A stretch of 64,000 bases of DNA, taken from Annulohypoxylon bovei var. microspora. Taxonomy: Eukaryota; Ascomycota; Sordariomycetes; Xylariales; Hypoxylaceae. Shown piece after piece: positions 1 to 9,842 of this stretch. The stretch spans positions 106,689-170,688 of the forward strand of contig MU405292.1 in NCBI GenBank assembly GCA_022836615.1. Direction: 5' to 3'. Numbering within the stretch: position 1 is the first letter of the stretch; every line of letters starts with the position of its first letter. Both the position numbers and the translations under genes were made by a program. The notes below the pieces were generated by a model. It saw nothing but the letters and a program-made list of their open reading frames with translations. It made no database searches and had not been told where the DNA came from.

Positions 1-1049
1 GTGTACGCGTAGTGCGTCTTCAGGTTCCGGAGCGCGGAGATGGACAGCATGAACGGGATCATGAGCACCAGGCTCGGCGCCCGCCGCACGAAGCTCGGCA
101 GGATGGCCGCGTGCGCGCTGTCCGCCAGGATCGAGATCCAGAAGTGCGTCTGCCCCGACGCTACCGCGTTGAAGGACTCTCCGAATGTGAGTTCTCCTGC
201 CCGCACACCTCGTTAGCATATTTTTACTTCATTTTATTTTTCAGTTTTTAGTATATTTGGCTCGGTGCTTGTAAAGGGGCGGGCTTACCCATAACGTCGA
301 ACGCCAGCCAAGGCACGGCCTCGACGACGTCGACGCCGGCCCCCTGTCTCGCGGCGCTGATCTCGCCGACCTTGCGCACGAACATGTCGACGTAATGGTG
401 GATGATGTGCTCGTGGGTCTTCATGGCGACGCCTGTGAAGCCCGGGGCCAGCATCTTCCGCATACGCGCGTGCTCGGCGGGGTCCAGCTCGTAGAAGATG
501 TTGGACACGTCGCCGTTGTTGTAGAAGGTGCCGCATTTCAGGAACGGCTTCTTCGTCTTCGACGGCGTCGAGTAGATGTCCCGGTGCGCTTGGATCGTGC
601 CGAAGGAGAGCTCGTTCGGGGCTATGCGGACGACGTCCCCTGTGACCACACTGTTAGATTAAGGTCTCAAGCAACGTTGTTGTAAAGGGGTATAGCCAGG
701 AGCGTACCGTATTTTCTGTGGGCATCTTCGAGGATGTGTGGGTATCTGCCTGTAGTCCAAGCCCAGACAAACCATATCTACAGACATTCTGTTTAGTACG
801 CTATCCAGATACATGGCTATACACGATGATAGCACGTACATCAGATGCAGCAGCGGCCTTTGGGCCGGGATACTTGGCCAGTGGGTGAAACCACACGCAG
901 TAAATGCACCAGCCGACCCAGTAGGCGACCCCCTGGTTGAGGCAAGTTTGTCAGTACTCTTACGCCGTAGTTCCAGAGAAGCCATGGGAAGTTACCATGA
1001 TCGCTACGGCTAGGCCAGTAGCCACAGGACTTAGTGTTACGCTCAACAT
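1..1049 (-). CDS. Cytochrome P450 (CYP65/isotrichodermin-hydroxylase-like), 3' part outside window
   Basis: This is the N-terminal part of a haem-thiolate monooxygenase; the gene runs off the left edge, so the haem-binding Cys loop is not seen. My exon model on the minus strand is 996..1049, 840..932, 708..777, 289..639 and <1..196. All junctions are GT-AG and in phase, with clear branch points (TACTAAAC, TGCTAACG). The protein starts with a hydrophobic membrane anchor, then shows FHPLAKYPGPK, the HRKYGDVVRIAPNELSF region, the helix-C region (ARMRKMLAPGF) and FDVMGELTFGESF. All of these are typical of fungal microsomal P450s of the CYP65 type. Such enzymes usually hydroxylate secondary metabolites in the ER membrane with a P450 reductase. 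No biosynthetic core gene is visible to its right. The family call is firm; the subfamily is an inference and the substrate unknown. Confidence 0.88.
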
Positions 1050-2982
1050 CGTTACAATAAACCCCGACTATGAGTTTCGATATGATTTAATAGTGATTTC
1101 AGAGGGCATAAGCTGTCCACGAGATGACCAATATCGAGAGACCCCAGAATTCCCGACTATTTCCAGAGACGCAGCTTATTATATACCGACCTACCTACCG
1201 ACACAGCCGCCCAAGACGCCAAACGAATCATACGTCTGACAAAGGCCTACAGATTCAGGTTGTGTCTCAACTCCGAGATAATATCCATCCACCCATCCAC
1301 CACCACCGGCCGCGCGTCTCCACCTCTGTGATACCCAACCAACGAACCTGACGTCGTCCATCTCGGTAGTCATACATACACACACCTCTCCCTCTAACCG
1401 ACGCAAAAGAACCGTCCAAAACCCGGCCCAATTACCTGAAGCGGGCCACCTGTGACCACATGTAGAAGAACGGCTCGACCAACACCACAAGTATCAGGCG
1501 TTGCACGGACGCAGGACATAGGCATCGCGGCGCAGACCCCATACATACATACATACCCACTCCCACCCGCGATTTCCGATGCCGGCTCGCTGCCGCAACC
1601 ACGTCCCACAGGTCCCTCTGCGCATGTATCTTCCCCAGACCCCCTACTGCTGTGCTACGCGATACCGTGCTACCTCCCCACCCGGCGGGACTGTGATAGG
1701 TGAGCCGTTCCGTATGTGTGACACCTACCTCCCTACTTGCCTCAGCAGTACCTATCTATCGCGATAATATCGCCCGGCCAAGTCCCGAAGGATTCGCCGT
1801 CTGGGAGGGCGGACGATACTAGCACATGATATGCAAACACATTCCTTCCCGCGCTCCTCTCAGCCAGCCAGGCGCAACACGCCAGTCCTTATAACATCGA
1901 TCCCTGGGCCAATCGGTACGGATGGGCGTGCGAACTGAGCCGCATTCATGCACCCGGACCGGGGTAGCGTAGCGCCGGCCAATCAGGGGCTGCTCGCCCC
2001 CTGCTGGGAAGCACGCTCGGGAGAGCCATCGTGACGTGCGGTTCCCGAAGGCTATTGGCTGGGCGCTGCGACGCCGTAGATATGGAGTTGGTGGTGTTGG
2101 TGTGATAGCTGCTTTCAGCTGGGCTGCGAACGTATTTGAGTTATGGCAACTAACTAACTAACGGTATCTTCATAGCCACAAAATTACCTAGGGATGTATG
2201 GACGCCGTTCTGCGATTCACGTCAGCTCGGTCGCTCGCTCTGCGGTGGAGGAAACGTGGGGGCCTGGCTGTGGGAGCGATTGATTCGTCGGGCTGGGCGT
2301 CACGCGGCGTGACGGGTGCAGAGATTTGACGTCGTAGGGCTGAGTCGCACGTGGGTGATAGCAGATATGATGATGGCGGGTCGCCAGATGGGGTTAAGGG
2401 GCTGGGGTGGGACCCAGCTATAGCGAGAACAAATTCCGGTTTCTGTTGGCCGTATTCGTATCTCGCTGGTATGTAGATATTATCACCGGTAGTTCGCTTT
2501 GAGCTGAGTGAGATATGGGATTTGCTTGGCATGAGCGATATTTCAGTCAAGGCTTACAACACTTGGGTTCTGCTCATCCGCTGGTGGGAAGTGGTGGTTT
2601 TCGAGAAAGAGAATCTAGCAAATGACAAATAATAAATGGGGGTATCGTGGCGAAGCGTCTGGATTCTTCGGCTGGACTCCTACTCGCCTACTAAGTGGTA
2701 AAGTAGCGAGGACGGTTGTGTTTAGAATTGTGACACAATTTTAACACGGCAATTTTAAACCGTCGTATATAATATGACAGAGCGATGGAGGGTTAATTGT
2801 AAAATAGTTAAAAGGGGGTAAAAGGGTATAGTAGATTGTTCGATTTCGAAGCAAGCCCCTTTTGGGAGGGTGTTCTCCCAGGAATCACCATACAAACCCT
2901 GATTTAATTTTATCTCCTTCTTCCTCGACCCGTCCCTTTGACACATCATTTCTGTATAACTTTTTATAATTCTTATCGAACC
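1050..2982. other. Spacer upstream of the P450; CCAAT-box cluster
   Basis: I find no supported gene in these 1.9 kb. Three CCAAT boxes lie close together: GGCCAATCGG at 1908-1917, GGCCAATCAG at 1977-1986 and an inverted ATTGGC near 2053. This is promoter-like, but it sits about 0.9 kb upstream of the P450 start. An imperfect tetranucleotide run (TAAC)n is at 2147-2162. Part of the block probably serves as P450 promoter and as 3' region of the HET gene. Confidence 0.4.
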
Positions 2983-4911
2983 TTAAACCAACCGCATTGA
3001 ACACCGCTGGTCTCCATCTAAATCATCGTCCCACATCGTATCGACGGATAGATTCTGTTCGTAGCTCGATTTGCTTTTTAAAAGAACACACACTGCCCAG
3101 CCTACAATTCGGCCTGCTTCAATTGACTGTTTCTCGCCTGGCATGCCAGTAGAGTCCTGTGGAGGTTGCCCCTTAATAGGCCTTACTGCGAGCATGGTTT
3201 TTGTGTGGAAAGACTTTTGCTCCTGAGAGAGAAATGGTCTGAACCTTTCATGCTCCCAGTTCATATTCCATAATGGGATCATTGTATCGCCAGGCAGTAT
3301 CTGTTGAGAACTTATGCCATAACCTACACTATCTTCGTACCTTGATCTGGTTGGCTTCATTTCGAACAGACAGAAGTCCTGTAGCAAAGGGCCAATTTGC
3401 CTCAAAGAGTCGAGTATTGTTGTGTGAAATTCCTCGGGAAGTTTTTGGATAATGTTTCTAATGAAATCGTCGTAAGGCGAACTCTTTAATCTCAAACGTC
3501 GACCTGAATGCTGGAATTGTGTAGACACCTCAAGCAAAGAAGAGACAGCAAGAATCGGGAGATGCGAATTAGAAGTAGGTGGCAAGAGTTCTAGTAGAAC
3601 GCTTTTGACTCGCTCCGTCTTTTGATCTTCATTTTGCGTAGGGGACCCAAACCTTGTTGCGTAAATGACTTGTCGACCTCGTGGTCCATTTATTGAGGCG
3701 TTCCAGTGGATTTGAAGAAAACCGTGATGGAATGTTAGAGTGGCCTTCGCTGAATATCCAGGGGAAGTGGGATAAGGCTCATAGGTATCTATATTCCTTA
3801 TAAACGAATGGTAGGGGAGATCTCGTTGTCGAGGTTTCGACCAGTCAGGAACCCAAGATGGATAATCGATATCAGAAGGTAGACAGACAGACCCAAATTC
3901 AAACAAATGGAGCATTAGTTGAAGTTTGGTGTCATTATCACCAAGTCTAAAAACACTCAAGGCAAGCTGTTTAAATATCTCGGTCCAGTGGGTGTTGTAA
4001 TCCAGATGAAATCCATGGCCACCTTGTACAAGACCGAATAGAGAAGCAACCCGATCTTTAGGTTCAAGACAGCGAGCCTCCTGGAAGGTCCATAAGAGCT
4101 CTAGCATAGTGGGCTTGGTTGTCGGTCTGCGCAGATTGGCCATCACCTTGATCGGGTAGGATGACATGTCCAAAGTTTGAAATCGTGTCGCTGTCAGGGC
4201 AAGTGATGACAAAGGGATGGAATGACTCCCGCAGTGAGCAATAGCCTGACGAGCAAGATAAGCTTCTTGTATAATCCAACGACGTGAGAACCAAGGCCGA
4301 TCAAAGAATTCAACGAAACATCTAAGCCCGCTTGCAGCGTTGCCGGGGTGTTTCCTTAGAAAGGGTGCAACGCGTGATGCCATTTCTCCTTTCTCAACTT
4401 CAGGGAGCAGGTTAACTTGTCGTAAAAGGATAAATAACTGCGTGGTCAGGCGATCTTCGAGACCCAACCAAATATGAACTACCTTTGCCTCTCCGAATAT
4501 ACGCCCTATAGCAGGGATCTGTTGAGCTTTCTCGATCTTGTCGGCCTGGTTGAGGCATATGGCGTCGATCCATAAGTAGCGCAGCAGTCTAAGTGCTCGA
4601 AGACGCCGCAGCATGGCGTCAACGTTAGGAGTGATCCTCAGATATGAAACGTCACCGTTGTCTCTTATTTCCAAGTTGCGTGAGAACTCGGGTTCGCCCC
4701 ATGCGTATGAGATAGCAAAGTAATCTACCGTCTGCACCGAGCGTCGGTATTGGACAATTGAACATTTTAAAGGGGCCTCATCGTCTCTCGCCGAGTTTAG
4801 CACGATACACCGAATTTCATCTTCCGCGCTTAGAGGTTTGTAATGGTACTCATTGAAGACTGGCATTATTAGACGTTTATGATGAACATGGGGAATATGA
4901 GATACTTTCAA
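2983..4911 (-). CDS. Heterokaryon incompatibility (HET) domain protein
   Basis: A single-exon gene of 642 codons. The HET domain (PF06985 type) spans roughly residues 65-220. Its hallmarks are YFAISYAWGEP, then TPNVDAMLRRLR, YLWIDAICLNQ, and IFGEAKVVHIWLGLED. A later RPWFSRRWIIQEAYLA block also fits the family. The long C-terminal part (about residues 300-642) has no motif I recognise. HET proteins mediate incompatibility and cell death when unlike fungal individuals fuse, though most family members are untested. A downstream Met at residue 16 (MPVFNEYHYKPL) is an equally good start and matches the usual beginning of the domain region better. No intron is needed. The gene is flanked by long spacers with no partner gene visible, so its role in allorecognition is inferred from the domain only. 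Confidence 0.93.
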   Translation of the reverse strand: MKVSHIPHVHHKRLIMPVFNEYHYKPLSAEDEIRCIVLNSARDDEAPLKCSIVQYRRSVQTVDYFAISYAWGEPEFSRNLEIRDNGDVSYLRITPNVDAMLRRLRALRLLRYLWIDAICLNQADKIEKAQQIPAIGRIFGEAKVVHIWLGLEDRLTTQLFILLRQVNLLPEVEKGEMASRVAPFLRKHPGNAASGLRCFVEFFDRPWFSRRWIIQEAYLARQAIAHCGSHSIPLSSLALTATRFQTLDMSSYPIKVMANLRRPTTKPTMLELLWTFQEARCLEPKDRVASLFGLVQGGHGFHLDYNTHWTEIFKQLALSVFRLGDNDTKLQLMLHLFEFGSVCLPSDIDYPSWVPDWSKPRQRDLPYHSFIRNIDTYEPYPTSPGYSAKATLTFHHGFLQIHWNASINGPRGRQVIYATRFGSPTQNEDQKTERVKSVLLELLPPTSNSHLPILAVSSLLEVSTQFQHSGRRLRLKSSPYDDFIRNIIQKLPEEFHTTILDSLRQIGPLLQDFCLFEMKPTRSRYEDSVGYGISSQQILPGDTMIPLWNMNWEHERFRPFLSQEQKSFHTKTMLAVRPIKGQPPQDSTGMPGEKQSIEAGRIVGWAVCVLLKSKSSYEQNLSVDTMWDDDLDGDQRCSMRLV

Positions 4912-5366
4912 GAGCGACTTCCAATATTACAAGTAGAGGCAGTGGTGTGACAGTGGTGGCCAAGCTCTAGTTATTACCTCGTCTTTGAGTCTCGTTGACT
5001 AGAGTCTTTCTTTAGGTAAGGGTGTTATCTCAAGGAGGCCGGAATCGATGCGTAATTGGCTGTGTGTGATCACAGCCACGACGTTCAACCCCGCCAGAAT
5101 CCTACCTCCTCCAGCAGAACTACAGATTTCTCCATTAATACATCCTATCCATTTAGGTTTCGAGTTCTAAGCCTCTTGCTTTAAGTTCGTATCGCGCGGT
5201 TATATAGTTTTATCATACGGGAGGTAGGATTTGACGATGTAGAGGTATCTGAAAAGGGTACCGGAATCAAATCCTGACAATTAGTCGTAATGTTGCGGTC
5301 ATGGCTAAATCTGTAATATTTAGGTAATTAGATATTTAGGCGTTGAGACAGCGCCCTGTCTTGGTA
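4912..5366. other. Spacer between HET gene and CCDC137-like gene
   Basis: No coding signal is seen. It should hold the HET promoter (adjacent to 4911) and the 3' end of the next minus-strand gene. Confidence 0.4.
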
Positions 5367-6371
5367 TCAAGATGTATGTAAAGACGGTCGTTTCTCGCTC
5401 ATCCTTTTTCGGTAGGAGGCAACAATGTCGTCCCTGACAGTTTGTAATTCCTCTCTCCGTCTTAAGCTTCCCGCAGCTTTCGGAATGTCGCCAACCTCAA
5501 CCACTGCATCTCCAACTTTTATCTTCCTTTGCGGCTTGACGGTGAACTCTGGTGGCGCTTGAACAACGTCATGCAAACCCGGCTTCTTCTCTCCACGTTT
5601 CTTCTTTAATGCTTCCCACGGATCCTCGTCTGCATCTGCAATTTCGCCGAGATACTTGGTCCTCTTTCCCTTCTTCTTTCTTTTGCCACCGCTCTGTGAC
5701 TCGAGTTTCCATGTGACGCCTTGCTCTTCTTCCTCGAGCTCTTTCTCTGCTTGGAGTTCTAATTCGTCCTCCTCCTTCTCCTTCAATTTTCGTTCCTCCT
5801 CCCGCCATTCGTCGTACAACTTGTGCATATTCCTCTCTTTCTTGGTCTGCCATGCCTTGAGTCCTAGAGGATCCTTGCCGTCTCTAACAGACTTATTGAT
5901 CAGTCCACTGATGGGAAGCGAAGCATCTACTCGAGCCGCAAACTCCGACATGCGTTCGCCGGGTCTAATCGTAGGAGTTTCTCGCGCCACCTTAGTTTCA
6001 GGCTTCGGGTTTGTTGTGGCAGCTGCTTTCTTCTTCTTGTTCTTCCCAGTTGGTTCGTCGCCATTGTCCAATCCGGAACGAGGTTTCTTGCCTCCGGCGA
6101 AGGCCATCAACCGCTTGAAAGCGCGAGGCGCATCGTCCTTCTTTATCGCATCGCGTTTTCGCTTTAGGTTTTTGCCTGTCTGGTTTGGTTCCTGTTTCTC
6201 AGTGTCCTTTTTTTGCGGTTGCGGTTGTGATTTAACAGGCAAAGGCCTTGCGATTTGCGAGGGTGGCAGATCGTATCTATGGAGTAAGGTTAGCTGGGTG
6301 TTGAGCCATGTGGGATATGATTTTACCCACGTAGAAGGATCCTTTTCCTTGCGCGTATGTTTATGAGGCAT
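5367..6371 (-). CDS. CCDC137-like basic coiled-coil protein
   Basis: Highly charged protein beginning MPHKHTRKEKDPS and rich in Lys/Arg and Glu. A C-terminal block, VVQAPPEFTVKPQRK followed by RRREELQTVRDDIVASYRKRM, resembles the conserved end of animal CCDC137 (nucleolar/nuclear). An acidic coiled coil lies at about residues 195-240 and basic nuclear-localisation-type runs at about 70-120. Exons are 6331..6371 and 5367..6276. The intron 6277..6330 has donor GTGGGT, branch GCTAAC and acceptor ATAG, and joins DPST to YDLPPSQIA. It is 54 nt, a multiple of three, and has no stop, so the retained form adds 18 residues and still reads through. Without the intron the product is 316 aa. The homology is from remembered family features and is moderately sure; a role in ribosome biogenesis is only an inference. 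Confidence 0.75.
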   Translation of the reverse strand: MPHKHTRKEKDPSTWVKSYPTWLNTQLTLLHRYDLPPSQIARPLPVKSQPQPQKKDTEKQEPNQTGKNLKRKRDAIKKDDAPRAFKRLMAFAGGKKPRSGLDNGDEPTGKNKKKKAAATTNPKPETKVARETPTIRPGERMSEFAARVDASLPISGLINKSVRDGKDPLGLKAWQTKKERNMHKLYDEWREEERKLKEKEEDELELQAEKELEEEEQGVTWKLESQSGGKRKKKGKRTKYLGEIADADEDPWEALKKKRGEKKPGLHDVVQAPPEFTVKPQRKIKVGDAVVEVGDIPKAAGSLRRREELQTVRDDIVASYRKRMSEKRPSLHTS

Positions 6372-6946
6372 TTTGACTTAGATTGCGCTTGTCTAACAAG
6401 TTGATAAAAGAAGAATATGAAAAAGTACAAGAAGCTCAAATTTTTGAAAGTGTCGGATAACGGTGCTATGGTGCCCCACACTTTAGTCTCAGGCTATTCT
6501 AACTATATTTGGCTTAGCTCATTTAAACGGACCTAAGTGCCGGGACTGGCTAACAATTCATAGGGACCGGTCCGAAATCATCCATCTTTCAACATCAATC
6601 TTTAGGGGTGGATGAACAATGGAACGATTCTCTCCAACTGCATAATCCGTTCGCTGCTAATCTTAGTTGTGTCTGTTTCGAAGTTATCCTATACCTAATT
6701 GACGAAATTTATTGCTTCAGGGCGTCTATCGTTCTCTAACCCTGAATGTTCCGATTGTTAGGTTTTGTTTAGTTGTCTTAGCCATTGACGTCACACCTGT
6801 GCCGAAGAGCATACCGCGTAACTAATTCGAATACGCGACGACTAGACGGTCATCGACTCAATCTAGTCTAAACATATGGTATACTTCTTTTCGCTTTCTA
6901 TTATTCTGCCTAGGCAGAAATAGAGAAGCAGCCTAGTTTAATAAAT
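6372..6946. promoter_or_regulatory. Divergent intergenic region
   Basis: This 575-bp spacer separates two divergent genes (CCDC137-like leftward, AIM6-like rightward), so it must carry both promoters. It contains the 12-bp palindrome CTGCCTAGGCAG at 6906-6917, 30 bp before the AIM6-like ATG. No other element is recognised. Confidence 0.45.
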
Positions 6947-8198
6947 ATGGGAAGCGCCACACGCACCGAGAGGAAACTATCGATTAGTAACCTCTGGAAC
7001 CGAAAGCGTGGTCATGACTATGTGCCTGTTGATGGTGCCGAAGAAACCGAATATGCTGCCGCACCGGGAATAGAGCCCGCGGGAAGTGTAGCACAACGTG
7101 CGCCAAAAAGGCGGTGTTACCAAGGTTATCTCACATCTAGTAGCATATGGGGTTTGACGATACTGTAGGCGCTGTTACCAAGACATGATCAACATCCATT
7201 TTGTAAAACTGACGAAGAAACTCAGAGCCGCCATCTTGCTCATGAACCTACTACTATCCATCGCTAGGAGTCTATGGGGTATAGAAGACAACCCAGACAA
7301 AATCTTTGGAAACTGGGGGAAGCCAGACACAGGGACCGAAGGTTTGGCCTGGTATCCCACAGATTTCCTCCGAGACGTCTTGCCGATCCAATGTCATTCG
7401 CATAATGACTACTGGCGTAAAGTGCCTCTCTTCTCGGCATTGCATGCCGGCTGTGTCGGAGTCGAAGCAGATGTTTGGCTTTTTGACAATGATCCGGAAC
7501 TATATGTCGGACATGATACCGCCGCCTTGACTCCGAACCGAACCTTTCAATCTCTTTATGTGAACCCGCTGGCTGATCTGCTTAATCGGACGAACCCACA
7601 AACAAAATTCTACAATGAGACGCGCCGCGGCGTCTTCGATTATGACCCAGAACAGACAGTCATACTCCTGGTGGATTTCAAAACCGATGGGGCCATGATT
7701 TGGCCTCATGTTCTAACTCAACTAGAGCCCCTGAGGTCAAGGGGCTGGCTGACTTATTTTGAGGATGGCGTTGTCAATAAGCGTCAAATAACTGTCGTGG
7801 GTACAGGAAATACGCCGTTCGATCTAGTAATGAAGAACTCGACATATAGAGACGTATTCTTCGACGCGCCGCTAGCAGACATATGGGAGGACCCCGACGT
7901 CCCGGATTCGGCATCTACGAAAGAAGACACCACATACAATGAAACAAACTCATTGTATGCCAGCACGAGTTTCGGACAAACCGTAGGACATGTTATTACT
8001 GGTTTCAGCAATGATCAGCTTCGCACGATCCGTGGTCAGATTAAAGGTGCGCATCGAAGGGGTCTTAAAGTCCGTTATTGGGATACGCCTGGTTGGCCGA
8101 TTGGTATTCGGAATAACGTCTGGCACACTTTGACGAAAGAGGGTGCGGACATTCTAAACGTAGATGATTTGAGGAGTGCTTCTAAAATGGAGTGGTAG
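6947..8198 (+). CDS. AIM6-like PLC-type phosphodiesterase, membrane-anchored
   Basis: A 397-aa protein encoded by exons 6947..7124 and 7183..8198. Residues 1-60 are polar; a single hydrophobic stretch (about residues 70-85, AAILLMNLLLSIA) predicts a type II anchor. The rest is a PLC-like phosphodiesterase TIM-barrel related to yeast Aim6 (altered inheritance of mitochondria 6). Key motifs are IQCHSHNDYWRKVPLFSAL with the catalytic-type HSHND, GVEADVWLFDNDPELYVGHD with metal-binding E-D, then ILLVDFKTDG and VRYWDTP near the end. The intron 7125..7182 (58 nt) is bounded by a near-identical direct repeat, described under findings. Splicing at 7124/7183 joins CYQ to DMINIHF in frame. The substrate in fungi is not established. 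Start chosen as the first ATG in frame with exon 1. Confidence 0.88.
7125..7182 (+). repeat. 58-nt intron flanked by a 15-bp direct repeat
   Basis: The 15 bases ending exon 1 (7110-7124) and the last 15 bases of the intron (7168-7182) differ at one position. Both end in TGTTACCAAG. The repeat spacing equals the intron length, as expected if the intron arose by a local duplication or an insertion with target duplication. The donor is the weak GTTATC. Confidence 0.7.
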
Positions 8199-8489
8199 AT
8201 CGCCTTCGATATGACTACCTAGGTATGTAAATTGAACATTAAGGGTACATACCTATCTGGTATTCTAATGGATGGGATTTCTTATAATACCTACATGTAT
8301 CCGTAGACTCGGAGCCGTTATAGAGCCCCACTTTAGGAAGATGGCCGGGGTAGCCCCACCCCCGCTATTACGTATAGACAAATTAGTTGCCCCTCCAACT
8401 CTAAAGCTCCTCGATGTTATACTTTGGAGCTTCAACTTGAACAAGTCTCAAACTAATTTTTAATCCTTCCTTCGCTTTAGTTTCCAGAT

Positions 8490-9842
8490 ATGTCCGGCAA
8501 GACAGCATTGGTGACTGGGGCTACTGGCCTACTTGGCAGAGAGGTTGTCAGAGCTTTCGAAAGAGCTAATTGGAATGTCAAAGGGACAGGTTATTCTCGC
8601 GCCGACGGCTTATCGATCCTTAAAGTCGACTTAGTGAATGCAAATGAAGTTGCTACCGCGTTGGATAGCGTCAAGTATGTCGCGATTAATCCAATATCGA
8701 CTTACGTCATTTTATCTTCTGGAGGGTACTCAGCTGACGATCTCCCTCACACTTAAGACCGCAGGCCGTAGTCCACTGTCCGTTATATCTACCTAACTTA
8801 TATTCGCACGTAAAACCATGGGAACTGACGCTCGTCAGGTGCCGCAAATCGATTTCCTGACAAATGCGATAATGACCCTGAAGGGACGTGTGCCATCAAT
8901 GTGGAGGCTACTAGAAGGCTTGCTTCGTTATGCGCAAATCGTGGCATCTTCCTAATTTACATATCCACCGACTACGTCTTTCCAGGCAAACCAGGCGATG
9001 CGCCTTATGAAGCCGACGCGAAACCACAGCCTACGAACTTTTATGGGCAGACCAAGCTTGATGGTGAGCACGTTGTCATAGAAGAGTACCAGAGCGCTGG
9101 CAAAGCAGGGCTTGGAGTGGTCCTACGAGTTCCCGTTCTGTACGGCGACGCCGAGTTGCCGACGGAGAGTGCGGTAAACGTGCTTCTAGACTCTGTGTGG
9201 AAAGCACAAGAACCAGGTACCAACACTAAGATGGATCACTGGGCCCTACGTTACCCTACCAATGGTATGTGAAGAGCGCTCTGCTACGAGATATGTGGCT
9301 TCAAATTCAAGTCCTTATGAAAGACTGACATGCTCGCAGTATGTCACATTATTTCTTATTTCTCGTTTTTGTTCGGGGTTTCTTTTAGATGAAACTGCTC
9401 GATATAAACCAAGGGCCTGTGTATCTACATGATATTAACACGTAGCAGACCGAGGACGTAGGACGGGTGTGCCACGGTACGTTGTTCCTCGTATTCTAGT
9501 CTGGCTACCATAACATTCATAGGTCTCTATTGTTAACAACTTCCAGATATCTCCGTCAAATATCTAGGCTCTGGCGATCCGTCGAAGCTGCCCTACATCC
9601 TACAGTTCTCCTCAGAAGATAAATTCACCAAGTACGAGATCTGTGAGCTCTTTGGCGAAATAATGGGACTGCCTATTGCAGCTATCGAGCCTAATGCCGA
9701 AGGGAACGATCCCAACGCGCCGGTCCAGAGACCGTACGACTGTCACCTCAGCACCAAGAGGCTCAAGGATCTCGGCATAGACGTTTCTACTCAAAATTTC
9801 ACCGGTTGGTGGAAGTGGAATGTCAGGGCGTTCAGAAAATAA
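8490..9842 (+). CDS. MAT2B/RmlD-like NAD(P)-binding sugar-nucleotide-type reductase
   Basis: Short-chain, extended-type Rossmann protein of the RmlD/MAT2B family (dTDP-4-dehydrorhamnose reductase-like; in animals the beta regulatory subunit of methionine adenosyltransferase 2). It opens with TALVTGATGLLGREVV (nucleotide-binding Gly motif). It continues with PQAVVHCAANRFPDKCDNDP, then IYISTDYVFPG and the catalytic NFYGQTKLDGE (YxxxK). Exons by phase: 8490..8674, 8758..8777 (a 20-nt microexon), 8839..9263/9264, 9449..9476 (encoding TEDVGRVCH) and 9547..9842. The last three introns have good signals, but the 9264/9449 junction is one base out of phase if GT-AG is obeyed. The product would be about 317 aa. 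The conserved RYPTN-TEDVGRVC-DISVKYL order leaves little doubt about exon content. Whether the gene is intact is uncertain. Confidence 0.8.

Noticed and set aside
2188..2550. 120-codon minus-strand frame
   Set aside because: No motif, no splice partner and no coding-like neighbour; it could be real but nothing supports it.
5656..6366. 236-codon plus-strand frame rich in Ser/Phe
   Set aside because: It is the antisense shadow of the Lys/Glu-rich CCDC137-like gene.
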